DNA of 64,000 bases from CBDDKU01 sp965230375 (GTDB taxonomy: Bacteria > Bacteroidota > Bacteroidia > Flavobacteriales_D > Cryomorphaceae): NCBI GenBank assembly GCA_965230375.1, contig CBDDKU010000027.1:1-64000 (forward strand), read 5' to 3'. Below the pieces are notes generated by a model. It was not told where the DNA came from. It did no database searches and was given only the letters and a program-made list of their open reading frames with translations. Both the position numbers and the translations under genes were made by a program. Every line of letters begins with the position of its first letter. Position 1 is the first letter of the stretch. Below are positions 35,322 through 42,986 of the stretch, piece after piece.

Positions 35322-35903
35322 ATGACAGAAAGCGAATTCATAGACTATTGGAATAAGGAATATCCTGAATCGTTGCCAATTAATCACGAATTGAAATTGG
35401 TATATCCTGACAGGTGGTTCAGAATTCATAGTCTTCCTGAATCAAAAAGATACGCTGAAACTGAAGACGAATATAAAATCATACTTGACCGACAAAACCA
35501 ATTGATTACCGACCTGATTGGAAAAGAATCAGAAGTTGCTATTTCATTCGGACTTTATAGGTGGGACTCAACCAATGACAATTATAAAGAACTAACTGAC
35601 TTCGGAGAATTTCAAAAGGTCTTGAGAATTGATTTACAAAAAGAAAGACCAGAAGAATATGAAGACGAAATGTACTTTGACATTTACGTAAAGACTGAGA
35701 AATGGGAAAACGGAAAAAGGGATGAAATTCTCAAGGCAATTGCTGATGACGAAATAAGAGCTATGTTTATTAGTCCTTCAAAGAAATGTGTCATTGCACC
35801 TTATGACGGTGGAGTTGATGTGATTGTTGACTCGACAGAAAAAAGAGATAGTCTAAAGAATAAATACAGAGATTGGCTTTCTGACCGAGAAGATGGATTG
35901 TAA
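35322..35903 (+). CDS. DUF3885 domain-containing protein (cassette gene)
   Basis: 193 residues, soluble. 'YPDRWFRIHSLPESKRYAETEDEYKIILDRQNQLITDLIG' at residues 28-67 and the final 'LKNKYRDWLSDREDGL' are the DUF3885 signatures. Function unknown. Members often occur as stand-alone accessory genes. It is a single gene between a leader-type hairpin site and a long attC-like site. The ten bases in front (GTTGTAGCAC) and behind (GTGCTACAAC) are exact reverse complements, marking a discrete cassette. Confidence 0.85.
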   Translation: MTESEFIDYWNKEYPESLPINHELKLVYPDRWFRIHSLPESKRYAETEDEYKIILDRQNQLITDLIGKESEVAISFGLYRWDSTNDNYKELTDFGEFQKVLRIDLQKERPEEYEDEMYFDIYVKTEKWENGKRDEILKAIADDEIRAMFISPSKKCVIAPYDGGVDVIVDSTEKRDSLKNKYRDWLSDREDGL

Positions 35904-35922
35904 AAGAAAAAATAAAAACGTG

Positions 35923-36052
35923 CTACAACAACGCATATAGCTTATGGCGGGTGATCGGCTACCAGCAAGGTTTTCGCTCCGTAGCCAGCTTTGGTTTCGG
36001 TGGACAGGAAAGCGCTCCGTAACCGCCACAAGCCATATGCAAAACGTTGGGC
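35923..36052 (+). repeat. attC-like site 1 (130 bp)
   Basis: R'' box CTACAAC (35923) and R' box GTTGGGC (36046). The inner arms GCATATAGCTTATGGCGG (35933-35950) and CCGCCACAAGCCATATGC (36023-36040) pair at 16 of 18 positions. The two mismatches, at arm positions 7 and 12, place A opposite C in the top strand. The loop is about 70 bases. The layout equals that of integron attC sites. Confidence 0.85.
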
Positions 36053-36067
36053 ACAATTTGAAAAACG

Positions 36068-36819
36068 ATGATTGTTAAAGACGATAGAATAAGAGAAAAA
36101 CCACCCAATGGTAACAGTATAGTTTGGCGCTATCTATCATTGGAAAAGTTTCTCGACTTACTGCTTAACTCTCAGATTTTCTTCTCCAACCTAACAAAGC
36201 TCACCGACAAGTATGAAGGCACCATTTTTCAGAGCAACTATAAAATGGCAATTTCTGCGATCAAGGATGACCCAGATTTCAAAAATCAGAAAGCCGAGAT
36301 AATTCGTGAACAAAATGAAGTAAATAATCTTCGAAACTACACGCTTGTATATTGTTGGACTTTAAAAAGACATGAGAGCTTTGCATTGTGGAAAATCTAT
36401 GTTGGAACTAATCCTGGTGTCGCAATAAGAACAACGGTTTCTAAACTTAGGCAGTCAATCAATACAACAGACCAAGAATTTGATGAAGACATTTCAATAG
36501 CCTCTGTGAAGTATCAAGATAAATTGGATCATTCTTTTTCCCGAATTGAAGCGACAATAACCAAAAGAAGTTTTATGATTTCGAAAGTGAAATGCGTCTT
36601 ATGGTGTTCAATTTTCCATTAAGTGAAGGAGGACATGAAGTACCTTATGACCTCACTGTTGGTAGAAAATTCGGCATCAATCCAGAAGTTCTTATAAATG
36701 AACTTTTTATCTCTCCTTTCATCAGTGAACCATACAGAAAAACGATTATAAATACCGTCACCAAATTGGCTCCATATCTTAAAGAAAGAATCAAAGAGTC
36801 TGAAATAAATGATAATTAA
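36068..36819 (+). pseudogene. DUF2971-like protein, frameshifted (cassette gene)
   Basis: Frame 1 encodes residues up to 'IEATITKRSF' and a second frame continues 'YDFESEMRLMVFNFPLSEGGHEVPYDLTVGRKFGINPEVLINELFISPFISEPYRKTI'. Together they read as one DUF2971-type protein: 'WRYLSLEKFLDLLLNSQIFFSNLTKLTDKYEG' at the start, 'YCWTLKRHESFALWKIY' in the middle, and the 'YDFESEMR' motif near the end. One missing T in the T-run at 36571-36574 would account for the break. It may be a real pseudogene, a phase-variable gene or a sequencing error. It is a discrete cassette: front GTTGGGCACA (36046) and rear TGTGCCCAAC (36826) are exact complements. Confidence 0.8.
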
Positions 36820-36828
36820 AAAAACTGT

Positions 36829-36888
36829 GCCCAACAACACCTATACGCAATACCCTTCGGGATACTGCGCATAGCCAAAACGTTGGCA
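36829..36888 (+). repeat. attC-like site 2 (60 bp)
   Basis: R'' box GCCCAAC (36829) and R' GTTGGCA (36882). The arms CTATACGCAATACCC and GGATACTGCGCATAG close a CCCTTCGGG hairpin. A-C mismatches fall at the same two arm positions as in site 1. Compact form of the family. Confidence 0.88.
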
Positions 36889-36905
36889 ACAATGGAATAA
36901 AAATT

Positions 36906-37310
36906 ATGAGAAATTTTCTTTTGATTAGCACGACATGTTTAATCTTGACTGGATGTTTCTTTCCTCAAGTAACGGTCGACAAAGTTGAAAACGAATTAGG
37001 AATCGATTTACAAGGGACTCCCCGCTCTCTATTATATCATGAATCCGAGACAGATAAAGGAGCTGTTTATTATGCAATTGAAATTCCCGAAAATCAATAC
37101 GAGAAATTGATAGGTGACTGGACTCCAATTCTAGCAGTAGGGGAATCTAATTATGATTTCGACTGGAATGAAATTAGTCAAGAGGAATTACCTGAATGGA
37201 AACCCGAAAATGACATGAGTTCTTCCTTCTATAAAGAAATACAGAATGATGGATATGCGACCGCTCAATATCATAACGGCTGGATGTTTGTAATCAAAAA
37301 AGGAAAATAA
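36906..37310 (+). CDS. Small lipoprotein (cassette gene)
   Basis: 134 residues. The lipoprotein signal is MRNFLLISTTCLILTGCFF, with acylated Cys at residue 17. The mature part is acidic, with 'GAVYYAIEIPENQYEKLI' and a C-terminal 'GWMFVIKKGK'. No family recognised; it has the character of the many small lipoproteins found in mobile cassettes. The flanks GTTGGCAACA (36882) and TGTTGCCAAC (37315) are exact complements, so the unit is intact at both edges. Confidence 0.8.
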   Translation: MRNFLLISTTCLILTGCFFPQVTVDKVENELGIDLQGTPRSLLYHESETDKGAVYYAIEIPENQYEKLIGDWTPILAVGESNYDFDWNEISQEELPEWKPENDMSSSFYKEIQNDGYATAQYHNGWMFVIKKGK

Positions 37311-37317
37311 CCACTGT

Positions 37318-37370
37318 TGCCAACATTGAACTGAGCTAAACTGCATTAAGACGAAGTTTAGCTAAACGAT
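37318..37370 (+). repeat. Truncated attC-like site
   Basis: It starts as a site (TGCCAAC) and has a perfect inner stem AGCTAAACT / AGTTTAGCT (37334-37342 with 37355-37363). After the expected AAAC, the GTTRRRY box is missing and unrelated sequence begins (GATCC). This marks the right edge of the first cassette segment. Confidence 0.7.
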
Positions 37371-37431
37371 CCTTTAAAATACTAAAGGTTGTATAAATGA
37401 TGACGCCCCTGACAGCTAGCCACAATCCCCA

Positions 37432-38076
37432 ATGACCGATAAACTGACATTTGAAAATTGGTGGGTGGACTTTAGCGATAAATTCCGAAACGATAAAGAC
37501 GGTGGTAGGGAGATGCTAAACCGGCTTAAATCAGAAGTAAGGTCGTTTCATAAAGAGAAACGGGAAGCCTTTATTGATGAGTTACTGAAAAGAAATAAAC
37601 TGGTGTTCTATTCTTGTGAACTGATTCCTTTGTTCGGCAATCAGCGTCAAATAGGGGAGATTAAGAAGAGAGCCCAAAAGCTTTTGGACCGTTCGAGTTT
37701 CGAAGATGTTTTACCAGAATATGTAAAAGTCATTCTCAAGACTTTCGAACCAGCCGATATTCCATGGTTAACGAAGTACTTCCTGAACTACCAAGACTCA
37801 AGTAGATTCAGAATTCCATTAGCACTCTACGATATTGATCAGCAACTCTTTTTAAGAGCCCTCGAGAAGTATCTGAAAGGCTATTCTGTGGAGGTCCTTT
37901 GTGAGTATGATGGGCTTCTGTACTTAACAGCCAATCCTGATGCTATCGAATTTTTGATCGCGGAGCTATCACTTGATCTTTCTTCAAAGATGAAAAGCTT
38001 TGCAAAGAAAAAGTCCCAACATTCATTGGTGATCCGAGATAAGGAATTATCAGAAAGATTGCTGAAATTGGGGTAA
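37432..38076 (+). CDS. Hypothetical protein
   Basis: 214 residues, soluble, mostly helical and highly charged ('NRLKSEVRSFHKEKREAFIDELLKRNKLVFYSCELIPLFG'; C-terminal 'MKSFAKKKSQHSLVIRDKELSERLLKLG'). There is no signal peptide and no recognisable motif. The helical pairs in the second half might be HEAT-like but do not repeat clearly. It is not flanked by intact cassette sites and is closer in base use to the ordinary chromosome. Confidence 0.6.
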   Translation: MTDKLTFENWWVDFSDKFRNDKDGGREMLNRLKSEVRSFHKEKREAFIDELLKRNKLVFYSCELIPLFGNQRQIGEIKKRAQKLLDRSSFEDVLPEYVKVILKTFEPADIPWLTKYFLNYQDSSRFRIPLALYDIDQQLFLRALEKYLKGYSVEVLCEYDGLLYLTANPDAIEFLIAELSLDLSSKMKSFAKKKSQHSLVIRDKELSERLLKLG

Positions 38077-38228
38077 TAGAAATGAATAAACAAAGATGGC
38101 AGAACTAGTAACAAAAGAAACGGAAAGGAGTGTTCAGGGTTTATCGTGTCGTTCGAGAATTCTCCTTCGTAAAACGACACCCGAGGCGTACAATAAATCC
38201 AAATAGTATAAACCTAACTAAGCTCACC

Positions 38229-38825
38229 TTGCTAAGAACCTTAACCATACTCCTCCTACCTTTTCTTCTGGCTCAATGCTCCATCGATCGGACCGTTCCA
38301 ACGCTCAGCGAATCTGAGCTACAAACACTGAGTGCATTCCAAACCTTGGATGACCAGAGTCAAGTGCAGATAAGTGAAGAGAACGAGCCGGGGCAGAAGC
38401 TTTGGTTGTGCCTAAGATTTGTATCGAAGGAAACGGAGCGGCCCCTTATCCGCGAGGAGATAAAGCTCTACCATACTTCTGCAGAAGGTGAATATAAACC
38501 GAGCGACCCAAGTGATGAATCTACCGCTCGGCTTAATGGAACGGTAATGACAGACGCGCAGGGCGAGGTTTTTGTCCAAACGATTTTACCGGGCGATTAT
38601 GGGAGTTCCCCTGACAATAGACATATCCATACCACGGTCAAAAGTGCAAACCCCGTAGCTTATGACATCCACTTTAAGCAGTACACCGGGAGAATGGGAG
38701 AGAACTTTATCGGTGGGAGTGACCAGCATTTTTTAGCGGAGCTAAAACAATCAAATGATGGCACGCTGGTCACTTTCTTGACAATCGAAGTAAAAGGTTA
38801 CGAGAAGGAGAGTGGGGAAGGTTAG
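38229..38825 (+). CDS. Intradiol dioxygenase-like lipoprotein
   Basis: 198 residues if translation starts at the TTG at 38229, which gives the lipoprotein signal MLRTLTILLLPFLLAQCS. The open frame extends to a GTG at 38130, but that stretch looks non-coding. The mature domain resembles the beta-sandwich of intradiol ring-cleavage dioxygenases: 'LNGTVMTDAQGEVFVQTILPGDYGSS.DNRHIHTTVKSAN', with 'RHIH' corresponding to iron ligands in that family. Two other ligands (Tyr) are not obvious, so enzymatic activity is uncertain. Envelope-located. Single gene. Confidence 0.65.
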   Translation: MLRTLTILLLPFLLAQCSIDRTVPTLSESELQTLSAFQTLDDQSQVQISEENEPGQKLWLCLRFVSKETERPLIREEIKLYHTSAEGEYKPSDPSDESTARLNGTVMTDAQGEVFVQTILPGDYGSSPDNRHIHTTVKSANPVAYDIHFKQYTGRMGENFIGGSDQHFLAELKQSNDGTLVTFLTIEVKGYEKESGEG

Positions 38826-38959
38826 AATTCATCTGAGCGCTCTATTGATTCACAAAGGCTTATTCATTTCAAATTGACCGAATCACCCACAGGCCTTTTT
38901 GTTTCTGAAAATTCCGTATTCTTGATTCCTTTTTTATAAAATCCCAGAAAAATCAAAGA

Positions 38960-40222
38960 ATGATTAAAGTGAATTTTCTACTTGCAGCAGCCAGTATTTT
39001 GTTTTTTGCCTGTAATGGTGGAGATACGAACACCACATCTCAACAAGTTGATCAAGTCAATGAAGATAAGGTGATTAGAGAAAATAAGTATCCGGATGCC
39101 TTGTATTCCTTCAAGAAGGATGGTCTTTACGGTTACATCAATTATCTGGGTGAAGTGGTGATCGAGCCAAAGTTCAAATTTGCATTGTCCTTTGGTGAAG
39201 ATGGACTAGCTCGGATAAACGAGTACAACCAAATGGGTAATCAGTTTGGGTTTATCAATAAGAAGGGGGAAGTGGTAATCACCCCGCAGTTCTCAAATGC
39301 ATCGGGATTTGACGAAGGGCTGGCGGTTGTCGGTCTGTCTCGCCAAACCGGTTATATCAATACTGAAGGAGATATTGTATTGGATTACCAATATTCGACG
39401 GCTGGGTTTTTCGAAGACGGAATTGCGAAAGTTTGTCATGTTGTTAAGATCGATAATATCAATACCAAGGTGTTCGGATACATAGACCGGACAGGGAAGG
39501 AGATCATTCCGATTAAGCACAAGACGCTGGGCGAATACCGCGATGGGCTTATCCTTCATAGAAAGGAATCGGGCAACGGAAACCGGAATACCTGGGGATA
39601 CTTTACCAAGGAAGGTAAAGATGCTTTTAATAAGACTTATTACGGTGCTGGAGAGTTTTATGGTGGATATGCCTACACGCGCATCAAAAAAGGTAATAAA
39701 TGGGTAAGTGGCTTTATCAACACAAAAGGAGAAGTGGCTTTTGAATTGCCAGATACTTTAGAATCTGCCGGAGAGACGCTGACGAAGTTTGCCGAAGGAC
39801 ACGCCATTATCCGAAACGACAAGTACAAATACGGGGTGATTGATAGCACAGGAAAGGTTACCAGCGCTTTCATATACGACGAATACAGTTCATTTAGCGA
39901 AGGGCTGGCACTGGTTAATCTTGATGGAAAGAAGGGCTATATCGATCACAATGGCAATATGATAATCGAAGCACAGTACGAAGCGGGATTCCCGTTTAAG
40001 GATGGCTATGCCCGAGTAGTCAAAGACGATAAATACGGTTTTATCGATAAGTCGGGAAACTACGTACATGAACCAGCTTTCAGGAATGCCTATGACTTTC
40101 ACAATGGGTTAGCACTTGTCAAACAAGCAGATGGTACTACGGCCTACATAGATGAAGATGGAAGAGTTGTACTAGCCCCAGCTGGTGATGCGGAGCACTT
40201 TCATATTGGGATGATGCAGTGA
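38960..40222 (+). CDS. WG repeat lipoprotein
   Basis: 420 residues. The lipoprotein signal ends 'ILFFACNGG', with Cys about residue 19. The mature protein is built of at least seven WG/KWG beta repeats of about 45 residues, e.g. 'LYGYINYLGEVVIEPKFKFALSFGEDGLARI', 'QFGFINKKGEVVITPQFSNASGFDEGLAVV' and 'KYGFIDKSGNYVHEPAFRNAYDFHNGLALV'. WG repeats are surface or periplasmic modules of uncertain function, possibly protein or ligand binding. Monocistronic. Confidence 0.88.
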   Translation: MIKVNFLLAAASILFFACNGGDTNTTSQQVDQVNEDKVIRENKYPDALYSFKKDGLYGYINYLGEVVIEPKFKFALSFGEDGLARINEYNQMGNQFGFINKKGEVVITPQFSNASGFDEGLAVVGLSRQTGYINTEGDIVLDYQYSTAGFFEDGIAKVCHVVKIDNINTKVFGYIDRTGKEIIPIKHKTLGEYRDGLILHRKESGNGNRNTWGYFTKEGKDAFNKTYYGAGEFYGGYAYTRIKKGNKWVSGFINTKGEVAFELPDTLESAGETLTKFAEGHAIIRNDKYKYGVIDSTGKVTSAFIYDEYSSFSEGLALVNLDGKKGYIDHNGNMIIEAQYEAGFPFKDGYARVVKDDKYGFIDKSGNYVHEPAFRNAYDFHNGLALVKQADGTTAYIDEDGRVVLAPAGDAEHFHIGMMQ

Positions 40223-40275
40223 TCGAGAACACGGCTTGCCTACTTTGGCTCAATCATTCGTATATGGATTACAGA

Positions 40276-40659
40276 ATGTCTAGATTTTAAAAACTCACCT
40301 TTATTGCAGTAATCTCTATTTTATTGACCAGCTGCATTTTTGGAGCGGGAACACATGGCTCCATACAGAGCTATACTTTCAACTGTAACAAAGACTCCCT
40401 CCGAAATATCATTATGTCGATTGTCAGTAGTAATCCAAACATATATAGAGATACTTCGTTGGATTATTTAGGTAGCTCACCACTCCTTGACAATCATTCC
40501 TTTGATGTTCCACTAGATGAAAAAGTCTATCCCGCTGGCGAAAACTTTTATAACGATATTAAGATCATTCCAACAGACTATATTGAGAAGCTCATTATAT
40601 CTAGCAAAAAAAAATGGGGGATACCACTCAATAAGCTGACCAATGATCAAATTCTTTAG
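40276..40659 (+). pseudogene. Lipoprotein gene with early stop and altered 3' end
   Basis: From the ATG at 40276 the frame reads M-S-R-F, then a TAA at 40288. After the stop it continues in frame 'KLTFIAVISILLTSCIFGAG', a clear lipoprotein signal, and then about 105 residues with no known domain. The last eight codons ('KLTNDQIL') come from sequence like the start region of the DUF6090 gene at 1.28 kb, so the 3' end is also a fusion. Most likely a decayed gene. A non-standard start could still express it. Confidence 0.55.
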
Positions 40660-40673
40660 AAAAATAAGGTAAA
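40644..40673 (+). pseudogene. Remnant of a DUF6090 gene start
   Basis: ATG, then codons for I-K-F-F-R-K-I-R, then a TAA. The preceding GCTGACCA and this start match 1285-1325, where an intact DUF6090 gene begins. Only nine codons remain. Confidence 0.65.
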
Positions 40674-40687
40674 AGCTCCTAAGCTAA

Positions 40688-40777
40688 AACCGTTTCACCA
40701 ATGCCTATCTCAATCTGGCCCTGGATTATTACCTAAACGGGGAGCCAGAAAAGATCGATAGCATTAAAACCGCTTGA
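40688..40777 (+). pseudogene. Fragment of a hydrolase or TPR-tail gene
   Basis: The frame gives 'FTNAYLNLALDYYLNGEPEKIDSIKTA' and a stop. It resembles the helical tail of serine esterases or a TPR unit. It is preceded by AAGCTAAAACCGTTTCACC, similar to the 3' end of attC-like site 7 at 59.5 kb, so it may be debris of a former cassette. Confidence 0.4.
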
Positions 40778-40798
40778 GGGTTATTATTAATCCACCTA

Positions 40799-41596
40799 CT
40801 ACCACCAAACCACAAAAAAGGTTCGGTAAGAATCTCCATCTTTCTGCCAGCACATGCGCGAGCGTCTATCATTGATGCTTCTGCTGAGCTCTTCATCTAA
40901 TTCATCATAGCTACACCAATTCTGATTTTCAGAAGGATCTATGCCCCATTCTTTTTTCAGAGGGAGATGGTAGGAAGAGCCCGAGTGATCCAGATTTTTG
41001 AACTCATCATAGTTGAGGTAATATCCCTTCACAGCTTTTTGATAGCACTGCTCTAAATCCACTTCCTGGTGATAGGGCAGAAAGAGAGAAGCCAGAAAAC
41101 AGAGTTTTTGAGAAATCTCAGAAATTGCCAACCCAGCCATTTGCGACTCGATGGCTTTATGATGCAATAAAGGAAACTGTTTTTCTCGAAGCTTTTTGAG
41201 TTTTAGGTGGAGAGAATCGTTACGGTTGGGGCCAATCCAATTTTGGGTGGGAGTAGTTGAGATTGATGGGTCGTAGAGATAGAATTTATAGGCCAGTTCC
41301 ATATGAATGATCCGTTTGCTCTCTGTTTCTTCCAGAATAAAATCAATTTCTCCAAGTGTTTGCTTTTCTTCAATAAGCTGGATGCTTTCATAAAGCAGGC
41401 GGTAATTAGATGAAGCTTCAATGCACTGCGCTACGGTTTTCTCAACCAAGTGGCCGAGCCGAAGATTTTTGGGGAGATCAAATTGCAACTCAGATTCTAT
41501 CTCCAAATCCGACAGTTTGAAAGGTTCAAAACCGGTTATTTCCCTTCCGAGAATTGGTGATTGAAACAGTGATGCTATTCGCGCTTTGGGATTCAT
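40799..41596 (-). CDS. DUF1853 family protein
   Basis: 265 residues. 'LRLGHLVEKTVAQCIEASSNYRLLYESIQLIEEKQTLGEIDFILEE...RIIHMELAYKFYLYD' and 'WIGPNRNDSLHLKLKKLREKQFPLL' are the DUF1853 core, with a nuclease-like E...GEIDF...E.AYKFY arrangement reminiscent of PD-(D/E)xK folds. Function not established. It is the only minus-strand gene in the 34-64 kb part and lies between cassette segments 1 and 2. Confidence 0.85.
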   Translation of the reverse strand: MNPKARIASLFQSPILGREITGFEPFKLSDLEIESELQFDLPKNLRLGHLVEKTVAQCIEASSNYRLLYESIQLIEEKQTLGEIDFILEETESKRIIHMELAYKFYLYDPSISTTPTQNWIGPNRNDSLHLKLKKLREKQFPLLHHKAIESQMAGLAISEISQKLCFLASLFLPYHQEVDLEQCYQKAVKGYYLNYDEFKNLDHSGSSYHLPLKKEWGIDPSENQNWCSYDELDEELSRSINDRRSRMCWQKDGDSYRTFFVVWW

Positions 41597-41630
41597 TTCA
41601 GCCCAAAAGAAAGTGAAATCGTCTGGAAGA

Positions 41631-41792
41631 ATGAATCAATCGAGTACTTTTAATCTATGCTCCCAAAACTTTCTCAAAGATAGAGACGAGGTAATCCATA
41701 TCATTGAAGATGAATCGGTAAGCCTTTTCGAAAATTTACTTCATGTGAAGGAGTACAAGAGCCTAAAGTACAATTTAACCCAAATGCAATAA
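41631..41792 (+). CDS. Possible small protein or gene remnant
   Basis: 53 codons from the ATG at 41631: 'MNQSSTFNLCSQNFLKDRDEVIHIIEDESVSLFENLLHVKEYKSLKYNLTQMQ'. No family recognised. It ends 12 bases before the NTF2-like gene. It could be a short leader gene or the end of a lost gene. Confidence 0.3.
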   Translation: MNQSSTFNLCSQNFLKDRDEVIHIIEDESVSLFENLLHVKEYKSLKYNLTQMQ

Positions 41793-41804
41793 AAACAGAA
41801 CGAT

Positions 41805-42182
41805 ATGAACCTGGATAAAAACAAAGAGAACGCCATCGCCTTCTACAAGATGGCCTATGAAGGAAACCCAAAGAAAGCGGTGGAGCTGTACGTCGGCGAC
41901 CAATACATCCAGCATAACCCCGATGTGGCAGACGGGCTTTCGGGGTTCATCGCGTATTTTGAACGGATGCAAGTAGAATACCCTGAGAAGTCGATTGAGT
42001 TTGTGAGATGTATCGCCGAAAAGGACTTGGTGGCCTTGCATACCCATCAAATCTGGCCTGGTGACGATCAATATGTGACCATGGATTTTTTCAGGTTCGA
42101 CACCGATGGAAAGATCTGTGAGCACTGGGATGCCATTCAGCAAATCCCGAAGAAATCGGCCAACCCGAATACGATGTATTGA
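41805..42182 (+). CDS. SnoaL/NTF2-like protein
   Basis: 125 residues: 'NKENAIAFYKMAYEGNPKKAVELYVGDQYIQHNPDVADGLSGFIAYFERM' and 'DLVALHTHQIWPGDDQYVTMDFFRFDTDGKICEHWDAIQQIP'. This is the cone-shaped NTF2 fold of SnoaL-like polyketide cyclases and ester isomerases, with the His and Asp residues of that subfamily ('QHNPD', 'EHWD'). Cytoplasmic. Substrate unknown. Ordinary chromosomal gene between cassette segments. Confidence 0.85.
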   Translation: MNLDKNKENAIAFYKMAYEGNPKKAVELYVGDQYIQHNPDVADGLSGFIAYFERMQVEYPEKSIEFVRCIAEKDLVALHTHQIWPGDDQYVTMDFFRFDTDGKICEHWDAIQQIPKKSANPNTMY

Positions 42183-42327
42183 GACCCGGGGATAGGGTAG
42201 GTCATGACTTGGTACAATAGCGCAGAGATTCCCAAGAAGTGTCGCGACTATTCGTGCCGTCTTCTTGCAGGTTCACGGGTAGGAGCGTAGCTTTGAATGC
42301 CGAGATGATCACTCAAAGCCCAGCCAA

Positions 42328-42768
42328 ATGAAAAATGCCCGCCCCATACACGACGACTTCCAGTACTATTTAGAATTGAAGGACCAGGAGCTTATAGACT
42401 TGTATAGCGATTTGCGGGAGTATATTTTGGACTTATACCCCGAGAGCAACGAGCTCTTATACCACACCCATGCCTTGACATCTGTCTATTCGATCTCCGA
42501 GAAGCTTTCAGACGCCTTTTGCATGATTCCGATTTACACCAATCACCTGAATTTGGGCTTTAATAAAGGGACCCTTCTAAAGGATCCCGACCAATTGCTG
42601 AAAGGCACGGGAAAATTGATTAGGCATGTAGAAGTCAAGCAGAAGGACGATTATCGGAACCCAAAAGTGACGGCTCTAATTCAAGAAGCCATTGACTTTG
42701 CGATAAGTGATATGGATAAGCCCACCAAAGCCACTGGAAAGACGATATCTAAAATCAAGAAGAAGTAA
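42328..42768 (+). CDS. DUF1801 (YdhG-like) protein
   Basis: 146 residues: 'LREYILDLYPESNELLYHTHALTSVYSISEKLSDAFCMIPIYTNHLNLGFNKGTLLKDPDQLLKGTGKLIRHVEVKQKDDYRNPKVTALIQEAIDFA'. The segment 'L..GF..G..L.DP..LL.GTGK..RHV' is the DUF1801 signature. Small soluble protein of unknown role. It ends 18 bases before the next leader module. Confidence 0.8.
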   Translation: MKNARPIHDDFQYYLELKDQELIDLYSDLREYILDLYPESNELLYHTHALTSVYSISEKLSDAFCMIPIYTNHLNLGFNKGTLLKDPDQLLKGTGKLIRHVEVKQKDDYRNPKVTALIQEAIDFAISDMDKPTKATGKTISKIKKK

Positions 42769-42786
42769 AGACCGCGAGTCGGCCTA

Positions 42787-42822
42787 TTTTTCGCATATTT
42801 GAGAAGGACTGGTGGAGTGAAG
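42787..42822 (+). repeat. TTTTTCGCATATTTG leader block, copy 4
   Basis: TTTTTCGCATATTTGAGAAG followed by GACTGGTGGAGTGAAG. A CGTTTATAAA array follows at 42847-42880 and a short attC-like site at 42920-42974. Confidence 0.85.
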
Positions 42823-42846
42823 TGTAAAATCATCGAGCATTCTATC

Positions 42847-42880
42847 CGTTTATAAACGTCTATAAACGTTTAATAACGGC
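42847..42880. repeat. CGTTTATAAA 10-bp array
   Basis: CGTTTATAAACGTCTATAAA is followed by CGTTTAATAACGG: three 10-base units and a broken fourth. Equivalent arrays in the other leaders have two to four units. Confidence 0.8.
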
Positions 42881-42919
42881 TAATTGTACAGCCAGCCTTG
42901 AAAACATTGAAAAAAGAAA

Positions 42920-42974
42920 GTTCAACCCATATGTCGGATAACACACATAAGGTTGTGTTATTCGCTTGTTGCCA
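42920..42974 (+). repeat. Short attC-like site ending the leader module
   Basis: GTTCAAC box (42920), arms GGATAACACA and TGTGTTATTC (9 of 10 pairs), and GTTGCCA box (42968). The edge GTTGCCACCA is the exact complement of TGGTGGCAAC at 43807-43816, inside the end of the following gene. Confidence 0.75.
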
Positions 42975-42986
42975 CCAATTTGAAAA

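Noticed and set aside
36068..36819. Programmed frameshift in the DUF2971-like gene
   Set aside because: There is no slippery heptamer or downstream structure; a plain one-base loss in a T-run explains it better.
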